From CAWUIO01 sp963922455 (GTDB taxonomy: Bacteria; Bacteroidota; Bacteroidia; Cytophagales; Microscillaceae): DNA of 64,000 bases. Positions 1 to 8,983 of this stretch are shown piece after piece. Both the position numbers and the translations under genes were made by a program. The number at the start of each line of letters is the position of its first letter. The stretch's first letter is position 1. Below the pieces are notes generated by a model. It was not told the DNA's origin and made no database searches. It was given only the letters and a program-made list of their open reading frames with translations. Location of the stretch: the NCBI GenBank assembly GCA_963922455.1, contig CAWUIO010000023.1:1-64000 (forward strand), given 5' to 3'.

Positions 1-42
1 ATGCATTGCGGAAAACAGGCGGGCGCCTATCCCTAAGCCAAG
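1..42 (-). repeat. Tail of an intergenic palindromic element, cut by the window edge
   Basis: The sequence ending in ATCCCTAAGCC at position 42 matches the terminus of the intergenic element found many times in this window, here in reverse orientation. Only the last part is inside the window. It lies head-to-head with the copy at 142-270. Confidence 0.5.
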
Positions 43-45
43 CAA

Positions 46-138
46 GAAGAGAGAAAAGAGAGTAGAGAAAAGAGACCCATTGCTTGATTGACTCTCCCTT
101 GTCCCTCTCTCTTCCCTCTTCTCTATTCTCTGCTCTCA
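46..138. other. Polypurine/polypyrimidine mirror tract between two element copies
   Basis: A run of almost only A and G (about 46-78) is followed after a short spacer by a run of almost only C and T (about 104-138). The two can partly pair as an imperfect hairpin between two head-to-head repeat copies. No gene is apparent here. Function unknown. Confidence 0.45.
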
Positions 139-141
139 AAT

Positions 142-270
142 GGCTGAGGGATAGAGCGGCCTGTCTGAGCCCGCCGCTGGCCGAGGGTGGGCCGGCGAGT
201 AGCGAAAGCCCGACCCCGGCGGCACCATACTCGGTTTATGGCTCCTAATTTCACCGCCGGGGGCAGCCCC
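142..270 (+). repeat. Intergenic palindromic element, copy with CCCCGGCGG/CCGCCGGGG stem
   Basis: A full-length copy of the recurrent element. It opens with GGCTGAGGGATAGAGCGGCC, has a middle part ending GCGAGTAG, then AGCCCGACCCCGGCGG, a variable loop, and the complementary arm CCGCCGGGGGCAGCCCC. Its last base overlaps the stop codon of the minus-strand acyl-CoA dehydrogenase, so it forms the 3' flank of that gene. Confidence 0.8.
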
Positions 271-1508
271 TATACTTTCTCCACCTTTTCTTGGGGAGCC
301 CCGTAGTGTAAGATGGTATTCTTGCCCAATTGGTGCATGTGTACCTCATCTGGCCCATCGGCAAAACGGATCACCCGGGCCCAGGCAAAGAAATTGGCCA
401 GGGGCGTGTCTTGGCTGAGGCCCATACCCCCGAAAGACTGCATGGCCCGGTCTACCACGGTTTGGGTCATGCGGGGAGCCACAATCTTGATCATTGCGAT
501 GAGATCTTTGGCCCCTTTGACGCCCGCTTTGTCGATGCGCTCGGCGGCCGAAAGGGTAAGCAAACGGGCCTGTTGAATCTCACAGAGCGACTTGGCCACA
601 TCCTGGCGAATGCTGGTAAAATCCATCAACTGACGACCAAAGGCTACCCGGCTTTGCACGCGCTCGCACATCATCTCCAAAGAACGCTGGGCCATACCAA
701 TCAGGCGCATGCAGTGGTGGATACGCCCGGGGCCCAAACGCCCCTGGGCAATGGCAAATCCCTGCCCTTCGCCTACTAGTAAATTTTCTTTGGGAACCCG
801 TACATTATCCAGATTGATCTCCGCGTGACCGGCGGGAGAATCCCAGCCTTCAAATACACTCAAGGGCCGGACGACTTCCACGCCTGGGGTATCCCGGGGT
901 ACCAAAACCATGCTCTGCTGACTATGCTTGGGTGCCTCAGGGTCGGTTTTGCCCATCACAATAAAGATTTTACAGCGGGGGTCCATGGCGCCCGAAGACC
1001 ACCATTTGCGGCCGTTGATCACATAGTCGTTCCCCTCAGACTGGATGGAGGTTTGTATATTCGTGGCATCCGAAGAAGCCACGGCGGGCTCAGTCATCAG
1101 GAAGGCCGAGCGTATCTCGCCATTCGTGAGGGGAGTCAACCAAGCCGCTTGTTGTTCGGGGGTGCCGTACTTGGCCAGTACTTCCATATTTCCGGTATCG
1201 GGGGCACTACAATTGAACACCTCCGATGACCAAAGTACCCGCCCCATTTCTTCGGCAAGGGGGGCATACTCCAAGTTCGTGAGTCCGGGGCTGAGATCTC
1301 CGTAATCTTGGGGGAGAAATAGGTTCCAGAGACCGGCGTCCTTGGCTTTTTGCTTTAAATCATCCATACCGGGCCACACTTGCCAGTATTTTTCGGGGTT
1401 ATGCACCCAGTGGGCATATTCTTTTTCGACAGGGAAAATATGCTCTTCCATAAAAGCCTTGACTTGGGCTCTTAAGGATTCCACTTTGGGGGTAAATTCA
1501 AAATTCAT
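270..1508 (-). CDS. Acyl-CoA dehydrogenase (ACAD10/11-like)
   Basis: A 412-residue FAD enzyme that introduces the alpha,beta double bond into an acyl-CoA in the first step of beta-oxidation. The N-terminal helical part, the central TEPAVASSDATNI flavin-binding beta segment and the C-terminal helical part are all present. The end of the chain carries GGMGLSQDTPLANFF followed by RFADGPDEVH, where E388 is in the position expected for the general base in the ACAD10/11 type. The length is normal. The start at 1508 gives a standard N-terminus. It is the last gene of a minus-strand cluster with a TetR regulator, two MDR reductases and a nitronate monooxygenase-like protein, which suggests fatty acid or branched acyl catabolism. 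Substrate chain length cannot be read from the sequence. Confidence 0.9.
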   Translation of the reverse strand: MNFEFTPKVESLRAQVKAFMEEHIFPVEKEYAHWVHNPEKYWQVWPGMDDLKQKAKDAGLWNLFLPQDYGDLSPGLTNLEYAPLAEEMGRVLWSSEVFNCSAPDTGNMEVLAKYGTPEQQAAWLTPLTNGEIRSAFLMTEPAVASSDATNIQTSIQSEGNDYVINGRKWWSSGAMDPRCKIFIVMGKTDPEAPKHSQQSMVLVPRDTPGVEVVRPLSVFEGWDSPAGHAEINLDNVRVPKENLLVGEGQGFAIAQGRLGPGRIHHCMRLIGMAQRSLEMMCERVQSRVAFGRQLMDFTSIRQDVAKSLCEIQQARLLTLSAAERIDKAGVKGAKDLIAMIKIVAPRMTQTVVDRAMQSFGGMGLSQDTPLANFFAWARVIRFADGPDEVHMHQLGKNTILHYGAPQEKVEKV

Positions 1509-1550
1509 GGGCAGCTTGGTTTACAGTGCGTTTAAACTTATTTTAACAAA

Positions 1551-2519
1551 TTAGGCAAAAGATTCCAAAAATCCTTTTTGCTCCGTGATGGCTTCTACAA
1601 ACTCCTGGTGCATGCGGTCTACCAATTCTGAGGTAGAAAGCACATCGGAGATCGTAGCCACCCCATGACCGGCCGACCAGAGGTTTTTCCAGGCTTTGGC
1701 CTCGGCTTTTTCGGCGTCTAGTTCTTCACCAAAGTCTATTTTTTTCGTCTTGCTCCAATACTCTTCGGTGATGCCCATGGCTTCCAGGCTTTTTCTTAGG
1801 AAATTGGCGGGAACTCCAGAAACTGCCGCCGTGTAAACAATATCCGATGTCCGACTATCCATAATCATTTGCTTGTATCCCTCATTGGCTTTGCTTTCGT
1901 AGGTATTGATAAAGCGCGTACCCATGTAGGCAAAGTCGGCCCCCATTTGCATGGCCGAGGCAATGTCCCGCCCATTGCTCATGCATCCAGAAAGGATGAT
2001 GGTTTTGTCAAACATGCTACGGATCTCGGCGATAAAAGGCATGGGGTTCATGATGCCGGCATGTCCTCCGGCTCCGGCGGTTACCAAGATGAGGCCATCC
2101 ACTCCGGCTTCGGCAGCTTTTTCGGCATGGCGACGGTTGGTTACGTCATGGTATACTACGCCTCCATAGCTATGTACCGCATCAACCAGCTCAGATACTG
2201 CACCCAAGGAAGTAATTATCATGGGCACTTTATGCTTGATACAAATTTCTAAGTCGGCTTGTAAGCGCGGATTTGTATGGTGTACGACGAGGTTTACTCC
2301 ATAGGGGGCTTCTGGCATGCCGCTGGCCGCCAAAGCTCCCTTAATCTCGATCAACCATTCCTCAAAGCCCTCAGTGGTTCTTTGATTAAGGGCTGGGAAT
2401 GTACCCACAACGCCGCTTTTGCAGCTCTCGATTACTAACTTAGGGCCGGAGACGAGAAACATTGGCGCCACAATTAAAGGGAGCTTAAGGCCTTGGGCCA
2501 GAGATTGACTTGCTTTCAT
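1551..2519 (-). CDS. Nitronate monooxygenase-like FMN TIM-barrel protein
   Basis: A 322-residue member of the 2-nitropropane dioxygenase/nitronate monooxygenase family, FMN-dependent TIM barrels. Family signatures are the N-terminal PLIVAPMFLVSGP strand, VTAGAGGHAG (the conserved GGH region near the flavin) and GADFAYMGTRF near the FMN phosphate. In this family the reaction is oxidation of alkyl nitronates, but many members next to acyl-CoA dehydrogenases are flavin enoyl or quinone reductases, so the substrate is open. It lies 42 bp upstream of the acyl-CoA dehydrogenase and 59 bp downstream of an MDR gene on the same strand, consistent with one operon. Confidence 0.85.
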   Translation of the reverse strand: MKASQSLAQGLKLPLIVAPMFLVSGPKLVIESCKSGVVGTFPALNQRTTEGFEEWLIEIKGALAASGMPEAPYGVNLVVHHTNPRLQADLEICIKHKVPMIITSLGAVSELVDAVHSYGGVVYHDVTNRRHAEKAAEAGVDGLILVTAGAGGHAGIMNPMPFIAEIRSMFDKTIILSGCMSNGRDIASAMQMGADFAYMGTRFINTYESKANEGYKQMIMDSRTSDIVYTAAVSGVPANFLRKSLEAMGITEEYWSKTKKIDFGEELDAEKAEAKAWKNLWSAGHGVATISDVLSTSELVDRMHQEFVEAITEQKGFLESFA

Positions 2520-2578
2520 CCTATTTTTTACTTTGGATTAAGAGGGATATCTTTTAGATAAATCGTAAAAATTTCAAA

Positions 2579-3550
2579 CTAGGGCTCGATGATTACCTTT
2601 CCTTTGACCCGACGGTTGATCATGTCTTCCAAGGCTTGGGGAGCTTCTTCCAGGGCGTACACCCGGTCAATATAGGGCTTGAGCTTGCCGGAGCTGTACA
2701 TTTGAATGAGCTCCATCATATTTTTCATATTTTTTTGGGGAAAGCTGGTAGCAAATTTGCCCCAAAATACGCCCACAATCTGGCATCCCTTTAGCAAAGG
2801 CAAGTTCAAAGGGATCTTGGGGATACCGGCCGGAAAGCCCACCACAAGAAAGCGGCCCTCCCAATTGGTAGCCCGCAAGGCCGCTTCGCTATAATCGCCC
2901 CCTACCGGATCGTAGACGACATCGGCCCCGTTGCCATCGGTGTATTCTTTTACTTTTTCTTTGAGGTCTTCTTCGGTGTAATTAATGAGCAAATCAGCTC
3001 CGTATTCTTGGCAGAGTTTAAGTTTTTCGGCGGTAGAAGCGGCAGCAATTACCTTGGCCCCCATTTGCTTGCCTAGTTCTACCGCCGCTAGTCCAACCCC
3101 ACCCGAAGCGCCTAATACCAGCAGCGTTTCCCCTTCTTTAAGGGAAGCCCGGTCTTTGAGAGCGTGGTAAGAAGTGGCGTAGGCCATGGTAAAAGATGCG
3201 GCAACTTTAAAATCCATGGGGGGAGGCTTGGGGAAGGCCATATTGGCCGGCATCGTTATCTCTTGAGCAAACCCTCCGTAGGGGATCAAACCAAAGACTT
3301 CATCGCCGGGCTTGAGATGCTTCACCTGGGCCCCTACTTCTTTGACCACCCCGGCAATATCACTCCCAGGAGAAAAGGGCAAGCTCGGCTTGTACTGATA
3401 CAAGCCTTGAATGATCAAGGTATCCGGAAAGTTTACACTACAGGCTTTGACTTCAATCAATACTTCTTTTTCTCCCGGAGTTGGAGAGGGAAGGTCCCGG
3501 AGTACCAGTTGGGAAGGAGGTCCTAATTGTTCACATACAATCGCTTTCAT
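2579..3550 (-). CDS. NADPH:quinone oxidoreductase-type MDR enzyme
   Basis: A 323-residue medium-chain dehydrogenase/reductase of the zeta-crystallin/quinone reductase type. The N-terminal GroES-like half includes PFSPGSDIAGVVKEVG, and the C-terminal Rossmann half has LGASGGVGLAAVELGKQMGA for NADPH. The catalytic and structural zinc cysteines of alcohol dehydrogenases are absent, which fits the quinone/enone reductase branch. It is separated by only 11 bp from the next upstream MDR gene. Within the cluster it could reduce an enone or enoyl-CoA intermediate, but that is inference. Confidence 0.88.
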   Translation of the reverse strand: MKAIVCEQLGPPSQLVLRDLPSPTPGEKEVLIEVKACSVNFPDTLIIQGLYQYKPSLPFSPGSDIAGVVKEVGAQVKHLKPGDEVFGLIPYGGFAQEITMPANMAFPKPPPMDFKVAASFTMAYATSYHALKDRASLKEGETLLVLGASGGVGLAAVELGKQMGAKVIAAASTAEKLKLCQEYGADLLINYTEEDLKEKVKEYTDGNGADVVYDPVGGDYSEAALRATNWEGRFLVVGFPAGIPKIPLNLPLLKGCQIVGVFWGKFATSFPQKNMKNMMELIQMYSSGKLKPYIDRVYALEEAPQALEDMINRRVKGKVIIEP

Positions 3551-3561
3551 TGAAATGAGGT

Positions 3562-4566
3562 TTAGTTATCTTCGTTAATTTTGAGTACCAGTTTGCCCAT
3601 TTTTTCTCCTGAGAAGAGACGAAGGAAGGCTTCTCTGAAATTCTCGAGTCCTTCGTGAATATCTTCCTTGGTCTTCAACTTACCCTGGGCCATCCATTGT
3701 CCCATTTGCATGGCAGCCTGGGCATATTGATCGCGGTAGTCAAAAACCACCATGCCTTCCATACGGGCCCGGTTTACCAATAAGGACATATAATTACTGG
3801 GGCCTTTTATGGGGGTGGTATTGTTATACTGGGAAATCGCCCCGCATATCACAATCCGGGCTTTCATGCGGATTTGGGAAAGCGCAATGTCCAGGATGTC
3901 TCCCCCTACATTATCAAAATAAATATCTATTCCTTTGGGGCACTCGCGTTTGATTCCTTCTCGCACGTCTTCGTTTTTATAATCAATAGCCCCGTCAAAG
4001 CCCAACTCTTCTACTAGGTATTTACATTTTTCCGGACTACCAGCGATTCCTACTGCCTTACAGCCTTTGATTTTGGCAATTTGCCCCACGACACTTCCCA
4101 CCGCTCCGGCCGCCCCGGATATTAAGACCACATCCCCTTCTTTGGGGGTTCCTACATCCAAAAAAGCAAAATAAGCTGTCAAGCCGGTAATGCCCAAGGT
4201 GCCGATATAGGTAGGTAAGGGGGCCAAGTTGGGGTCAATCGGAAACCAACCTTTGCCATCATTAAGTGAGTACAATTGAGCTCCTCCTACACCACTTACA
4301 TAGTGTCCTTCTTTAAAATGGGGGTGCTTAGAAGCCACAATTCGCCCAACGGTCAAGGCCCGCATAACCTCTCCCACTTGAACAGGCTCTATATACGATT
4401 TGCCTTCATTGATCCACCCCCGCATGGCTGGGTCTAAGGATAAATATAATTGCTTCACTAAAATCTGGCCTTCACCCACTTCTGGGATGGGATTTTCAAC
4501 GAGGTTCCAGGTATCTTCATCCGGTAGGCCCACCGGGCGTTTGGCAAGAAGGAGCTGCTTATTCAT
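3562..4566 (-). CDS. NADP-dependent oxidoreductase (CurA/leukotriene B4 dehydrogenase-like MDR)
   Basis: A 334-residue MDR protein of the CurA/prostaglandin reductase branch, enzymes that reduce alpha,beta-unsaturated ketones or aldehydes with NADPH. The N-terminus MNKQLLLAKRPVGLPDEDTW and the NADP-binding ISGAAGAVGSVVGQIAKIKG are typical. A longer frame starting at 4680 would run into the TetR gene and adds 38 residues with no family match, so the ATG at 4566 is chosen. It lies 52 bp downstream of the TetR gene, so the regulator probably controls it. Confidence 0.88.
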   Translation of the reverse strand: MNKQLLLAKRPVGLPDEDTWNLVENPIPEVGEGQILVKQLYLSLDPAMRGWINEGKSYIEPVQVGEVMRALTVGRIVASKHPHFKEGHYVSGVGGAQLYSLNDGKGWFPIDPNLAPLPTYIGTLGITGLTAYFAFLDVGTPKEGDVVLISGAAGAVGSVVGQIAKIKGCKAVGIAGSPEKCKYLVEELGFDGAIDYKNEDVREGIKRECPKGIDIYFDNVGGDILDIALSQIRMKARIVICGAISQYNNTTPIKGPSNYMSLLVNRARMEGMVVFDYRDQYAQAAMQMGQWMAQGKLKTKEDIHEGLENFREAFLRLFSGEKMGKLVLKINEDN

Positions 4567-4618
4567 AAAAATATAATTAGGATTGAAAAAGATTACATTC
4601 GTGTATAGTAAGGCTAAA

Positions 4619-5269
4619 TTAGGCGCGTTCCGCTTGATTGGAGAGCTTAAACTGCTTGAGCTTCTGCATAACCCTAGCAAAGTATTCCTGCCCTTTTTCT
4701 GTGTAATACGGGTAGTGCATACTCAATAAAGAATGGACCATCTCCCGGTTACTCACCCGTTTGCTACCTAAAATCTCTTGCTCGATAAGCCAAGAAACCA
4801 ACAAAGACCAGGAGTTTTTGGCCATCAGTTTATAAGCTCCTTCCCAAGGCTCCGGATGCATATAACCCTCTTGAACGGCCAATAACAAAACATCCCAGAT
4901 AAACTGGGTAGCCAAATGGATATGCTCTTCGTAAGACTCTCGGGTTTGCGGACAAAAATGTAGGACCTCCAAAGCATCCCGGTAAAAAAACCGGTTATCC
5001 ACTTGAATTTTCAGGTAGCGTAAAATACTCTCCAAGCTCCCAAAATTGGTTTGATAGGGATCTTCTTCCTGGTAAAAGATCATGAGCTGCTCGTGCATGT
5101 GCTCGTACACTGCCGTAAGTAACTCTTTTTTGGTCTTGAAATGGTAGGTCAGGTTGCCTGGACTAATCGCCGCCGCCTCGGCAATGTCGTGCACTTTGAC
5201 ATTCCCCAGGCCTCTTTGATTATACAGGCGAATGGCTACATCAATAATTTTTTGTTTGGTTGCCCCCAT
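4619..5269 (-). CDS. TetR/AcrR family transcriptional regulator
   Basis: A 216-residue regulator. The N-terminal TetR helix-turn-helix spans about residues 8-55 (IIDVAIRLYNQRGLGNVKVHDIAEAAAISPGNLTYHF in outline), and the remainder is an all-helical ligand-binding domain. It is the first gene of the minus-strand cluster with MDR, flavoprotein and acyl-CoA dehydrogenase genes, so the effector is plausibly an acyl-CoA or reactive carbonyl; that is inference. A good Bacteroidota promoter match lies about 30 bp upstream. Confidence 0.9.
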   Translation of the reverse strand: MGATKQKIIDVAIRLYNQRGLGNVKVHDIAEAAAISPGNLTYHFKTKKELLTAVYEHMHEQLMIFYQEEDPYQTNFGSLESILRYLKIQVDNRFFYRDALEVLHFCPQTRESYEEHIHLATQFIWDVLLLAVQEGYMHPEPWEGAYKLMAKNSWSLLVSWLIEQEILGSKRVSNREMVHSLLSMHYPYYTEKGQEYFARVMQKLKQFKLSNQAERA

Positions 5270-5299
5270 TTACTGCATGTCTTTAAGAACTATCTAATA

Positions 5300-5329
5300 C
5301 AAAATTAGAATTAATTTAGAAGTAAGCAA
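5300..5329 (-). promoter_or_regulatory. Bacteroidota-type promoter of the tetR cluster
   Basis: On the minus strand TTG (5329-5327) is followed after 19 bp by TAATTTTG (5307-5300), matching the known TTG-N17-23-TAnnTTTG promoter of this phylum. The expected transcription start is about 25 bp before the tetR ATG. Confidence 0.6.
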
Positions 5330-5376
5330 GGAGATTTAGTATAATTATACTAGCCATTTAAATTTTTTCTGGATAT

Positions 5377-5442
5377 GGGGCTGCCCCCGGCGTTGAAATT
5401 GGAATGGCGAATTGGAAATAAAGTGCCGCCGGGGGCAGCCCC
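5377..5442. repeat. Minimal palindrome made of two inverted 3' ends of the intergenic element
   Basis: GGGGCTGCCCCCGGCG (5377-5392) and its exact reverse complement (5427-5442) form a perfect 16-bp inverted repeat with a 34-bp loop. Each arm equals the 3' terminus of the large intergenic element (compare 254-270), but the rest of the element is missing. It sits 18 bp beyond the stop codon of ppc, so it may also act as a termination or mRNA 3'-end structure. Confidence 0.75.
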
Positions 5443-5459
5443 AAGTCTATTCTCTTTTT

Positions 5460-8177
5460 TTACCCGGTCTTTTTCAGTCCTCCCGAAAGGGCATTGACAT
5501 AAAGAAATAATTTCATGAGCAATTGATTGGCGGTTAGCTCATCGGGAGCTTGGCGCCAGGCTTTGATGCCTTCTATTTGCAATTGGTGCAAAAGACTTAA
5601 AGCTTTGGAGCGTCTTTGCAGGTTTTCTAAGCGGGAAACCCGGCGAAGCTCCGTTGGCAAGGCGGTTAAGTCTTCTATTTGCTTAAGGCCCGTTTCATAA
5701 TCGTCTAGAATGATTTTCATCAAACCGTCCGACAGGTTTTTATCGCTGACCAGGTTGGCGAAAGCTTGCATTATTTTCGGGTCGGCGTTTAATAAATTGG
5801 TTTCAATTTGGATGAGACGGTATTTCAAAAAAGGCCAATCTTCGGCAATTTTAGTAAGGCTCTCATAGTCCTGAGGGTAGGAAGCTTGGAGTTCTTTCAA
5901 AGCTGTTCCGGTACTAAACCACCCCGTCAAATTAAAACGGGCCTGGCTCCAACTAAACACCCAGGGAATAGAGCGTAAATCTCCCAGAGACCGCTTTCCG
6001 GTACGGCGGGCCGGGCGAGAGCCAATTTTATTTTGCTCCAAGACATCAATGGGTGTAGCCTGGCTGTAAAACTCGATAAAGCCTGGATGATCGATCAATT
6101 CCCTATATTTTTGGAAAGCGATACCTTCCAGGCGGTCCATCATGGGGTGATACAACTGATCGTCGTAACGTGTATCCGGCAAAATGACTTGACGAGCCGT
6201 ACCTGCCAGGAATAACTCGAGGTTATAAGTAGCATTGAGGCGGTTGGCAAACTGGTTGGCGATGGTTTCGCCTTGCACGGTCATTTTGATGGTACCACTC
6301 ACAGTTCCTGGGGGCATACTTTCCAAGAAGCGGTGTATTTTACCCCCTCCTCGGCTTATGGTGCCGCCCCTTCCGTGGAAGAAGCAGAGTTTGACGCCAT
6401 GTTTCTCGCCAATTTCCGTAAGTTCTTTTTCGGCTTTGTAAATGTTCCAACGGCTGGTAATGACACCTCCGTCTTTATTACTATCGCTGTAGCCCAGCAT
6501 GACTTCTTGAATATAGGCTTGATGGGCACCCCGACGGCCCACCGAACTGGGATGGGCTAAAAAGGAATCTAAAATAGCTTGCCCGGCTTTTAAATCATCA
6601 ATGGTTTCTAAAAGCGGTACTACCGGAATAGCGCTTTCCAGCAAGCCTACTTCTCTTAAAAATAAATAAACCAGTAGTAAATCGCTCAGGCTACGGGTCA
6701 TGCTTACAATGAGGGAGCCTATACCGTCTGTTCCGTGCTTGGAAACGTACTCTTTTAGTACTTGGAAATATCCCAATAGTTTGTCGGCTTCTGGCCCACA
6801 GCTCGTGCCGGCGACCAGGAAGGGGCGTTTGTGCTGTAATTCTGCATTTAAAAATTCCAGGCGCTTGTCTTCGGGCCAATGTTGATAATCATAATCGGCA
6901 AAGCCGGCGGCTTGGAGCATTTGCGTGACTACCTTTTCGTGGTAGGAACTGTTTTGCCGAATATCCAGCTTAGCCAAATGAAAGCCAAAGCATTTTACCA
7001 TGCGTTCAATGGGAAATAAGTACTCCGTGGCAATGTGGATAGCTCTCATCTCGATGAGAACTTGTCTCAAGTATTTTAAATCACTTGCGAGCTCGCTGGG
7101 GCGCAGGTACTTATGGGATTGATCTACTGTGCGGGAGGCCTTGGCAGTATTTTCCAGTTTAACCAGGATGAGGTTGACATATTGTCTCCAGGGTTCTAGG
7201 GGATTACGGTCTAGTGCTTTTTGACCGGCGGCCCCGAGGGTTTTGGCTCTTTCTTGAATAGCATTTAGAAAACCTGGAGCAGGCGTATTGATTTGATCTG
7301 AAAAGCTAAGCCCGGAAGCCAGCTCGGTGAGGGCCTTTTTGAGCAGGTTTAAAGCTGCCTTACGGTGTAGGGCGAGGGTAGAAGCCGTAAATTCCGGGCT
7401 TACAAAGGGGTGGCCATCCCGGTCTCCGCCTACCCAGCTCCCGAACTGCAAAACCGGAAACTGCTCAGGCCACTGCAACAAGGCAGGGTCAAAACCCATA
7501 TCGCTCCACGCGTATCGCAAGCGACGGTCACTCAGTTGGAGCGTTTCGGGGAATACTTCCGTCAAATAATGCATGATATTGTCCCGTTCGTTTTCCAGGC
7601 TGGGTTTCTGGAGATATATCTCCCCGGTGTGCCACCATTGCTCCAAAAGCGCGATCATCTCATCTTGTATCCCGGCCTTTTCCAGGTTTGACCAATTGGT
7701 GTTTTCTCTATCTACCAAAAGGCGATAGAGTTGGCGGTGGATTTGTAATACGGTAATCCTTTTGGCTTCGGTAGGATGGGCTGTAAGGACAGGCATTACG
7801 TTGATATGGGGTAATTGGGCGGCGATTTTCTCAGGGTCGAGCTCAGCATCTTTAAAAATGCGCAAAGTCTCTCCCCAGGAACCCCGGATGGAGTCTAAGC
7901 CAAAGGTAGATTCCATTTTTCGGCGGAATTGGGTAGCTGCATTTTCTTCTACCAGATTTAATAATTGAAAGGAGATTCCGAGAGCCTGGGTTAGTTTTAC
8001 TTCAGAAACAGAATCGGGAGCACCAGCTTCGGGTAGGTCATTTACCCAGGGTAAAAGATTGGCCAGTTCCTCTTCTCCTTGGGATAAGAGCATCGTTTTA
8101 AAATGCTCCATGACCCAAAGCAAATCTGTATTGATCTTGCTTAAACCTGCTTTTTGAATATCTTCTTTACGCATCAT
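5460..8177 (-). CDS. ppc: Phosphoenolpyruvate carboxylase
   Basis: This enzyme carboxylates phosphoenolpyruvate with bicarbonate to give oxaloacetate, an anaplerotic input to the TCA cycle. From the chosen ATG (8177) the protein is 905 residues, close to the bacterial norm of about 880. Conserved signatures in order are VLTAHPTEAKR with the catalytic His at about 134, GGDRDGHPF, GYSDSNKDGG, FHGRGGTISRGGG, QGETI and GSRPARR...LRSIPWVFSWSQAR. The C-terminus ends KKTG, comparable to the usual QNTG. A longer frame from 8309 would overlap sdhB by 76 bp with non-homologous sequence and is rejected. The gene follows sdhB by 56 bp on the same strand, which suggests co-expression of oxaloacetate supply with the TCA cycle. 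Confidence 0.95.
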   Translation of the reverse strand: MMRKEDIQKAGLSKINTDLLWVMEHFKTMLLSQGEEELANLLPWVNDLPEAGAPDSVSEVKLTQALGISFQLLNLVEENAATQFRRKMESTFGLDSIRGSWGETLRIFKDAELDPEKIAAQLPHINVMPVLTAHPTEAKRITVLQIHRQLYRLLVDRENTNWSNLEKAGIQDEMIALLEQWWHTGEIYLQKPSLENERDNIMHYLTEVFPETLQLSDRRLRYAWSDMGFDPALLQWPEQFPVLQFGSWVGGDRDGHPFVSPEFTASTLALHRKAALNLLKKALTELASGLSFSDQINTPAPGFLNAIQERAKTLGAAGQKALDRNPLEPWRQYVNLILVKLENTAKASRTVDQSHKYLRPSELASDLKYLRQVLIEMRAIHIATEYLFPIERMVKCFGFHLAKLDIRQNSSYHEKVVTQMLQAAGFADYDYQHWPEDKRLEFLNAELQHKRPFLVAGTSCGPEADKLLGYFQVLKEYVSKHGTDGIGSLIVSMTRSLSDLLLVYLFLREVGLLESAIPVVPLLETIDDLKAGQAILDSFLAHPSSVGRRGAHQAYIQEVMLGYSDSNKDGGVITSRWNIYKAEKELTEIGEKHGVKLCFFHGRGGTISRGGGKIHRFLESMPPGTVSGTIKMTVQGETIANQFANRLNATYNLELFLAGTARQVILPDTRYDDQLYHPMMDRLEGIAFQKYRELIDHPGFIEFYSQATPIDVLEQNKIGSRPARRTGKRSLGDLRSIPWVFSWSQARFNLTGWFSTGTALKELQASYPQDYESLTKIAEDWPFLKYRLIQIETNLLNADPKIMQAFANLVSDKNLSDGLMKIILDDYETGLKQIEDLTALPTELRRVSRLENLQRRSKALSLLHQLQIEGIKAWRQAPDELTANQLLMKLFLYVNALSGGLKKTG

Positions 8178-8233
8178 TACTTCGCTATTGTTTAGGGTGA
8201 TTGTATCTTTTATAAATTCCTTTGGGCTTCGGC

Positions 8234-8977
8234 TCAGCCGAACATACTGGCTTGAAACGTACGGGCATTCATTTCGGCAATATGGACAATAGAAATCCCT
8301 TCTGGACATTCCACCTCACAGGCCCCGGTGAAAGTACAAGTCCCAAAGCCTTCGGTTTCCATTTGCTTGGTCATTTTTTTGACCCGCTGGTGGGCTTCGG
8401 CTTTTCCTTGGGGTAGGCGGTTGAGGTGGTTGATTTTGGCCGCAGTAAACAAAGCCGCCGAAGCATTTTTACAGGTGGCCACACAAGCCCCACAGCCAAT
8501 GCAAGCGGCCGCATCCATGGCGCGGTCGGCGAGGGGTTTGGGGATAGGGATGGCATTGGCCTCGGGAGCCGTACCGGTTTTGGCACTGATGTAGGCCCCT
8601 TGCTCGATGATACGGTCAAAAGCCGAACGGTCAACCATGAGGTCTTTTATGATCGGAAAGGCGGCGGCTCGCCAAGGTTCCACCACAATCGTCTCTCCGT
8701 CTTGAAAACTGCGCATATGGAGTTGACAAGTGCTCATATGGGCATGGGGGCCGTGGGCGCGGCCGTTAATAAATACTCCGCATTGGCCACAAATCCCTTC
8801 TCGGCAATCGTACTCGAAGGCAATGACCTCCTCTCCTTTCAAAACCAGGGTTTCGTTGAGGTAATCTAGGGCTTCCAAGAAGGACATATCCTCGGTGATT
8901 CCCTCCATGGGATATTCGGCAAAAAATCCTTTTGCCCCGGGCCCATTTTGGCGCCAAATTTTAAATACAATTTTCAT
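8234..8977 (-). CDS. sdhB: Succinate dehydrogenase/fumarate reductase iron-sulfur subunit
   Basis: A 247-residue electron-transfer subunit of complex II. The [2Fe-2S] ligands are C58, C63, C66 and C84. The [4Fe-4S] motif CIGCGACVATCK contributes C159, C162, C165 and C169, and the [3Fe-4S] cluster region has C214, C220 and C224 in CTFTGACEVECPEG. It passes electrons from the flavoprotein to the membrane cytochrome b and quinone. The gene starts 6 bp after sdhA, so the two are certainly co-transcribed. The sequence type matches the non-E. coli (B. subtilis/Wolinella-like) enzymes. Confidence 0.95.
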   Translation of the reverse strand: MKIVFKIWRQNGPGAKGFFAEYPMEGITEDMSFLEALDYLNETLVLKGEEVIAFEYDCREGICGQCGVFINGRAHGPHAHMSTCQLHMRSFQDGETIVVEPWRAAAFPIIKDLMVDRSAFDRIIEQGAYISAKTGTAPEANAIPIPKPLADRAMDAAACIGCGACVATCKNASAALFTAAKINHLNRLPQGKAEAHQRVKKMTKQMETEGFGTCTFTGACEVECPEGISIVHIAEMNARTFQASMFG

Positions 8978-8983
8978 GATTTT

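Noticed and set aside
4567..4680. N-terminal extension of the CurA-like reductase
   Set aside because: It overlaps the TetR gene and lacks family similarity; ATG at 4566 is the family-like start.
8178..8309. N-terminal extension of ppc
   Set aside because: It overlaps sdhB in another frame, encodes a Cys-rich sequence unlike any PEP carboxylase N-terminus, and the downstream ATG gives the normal length.
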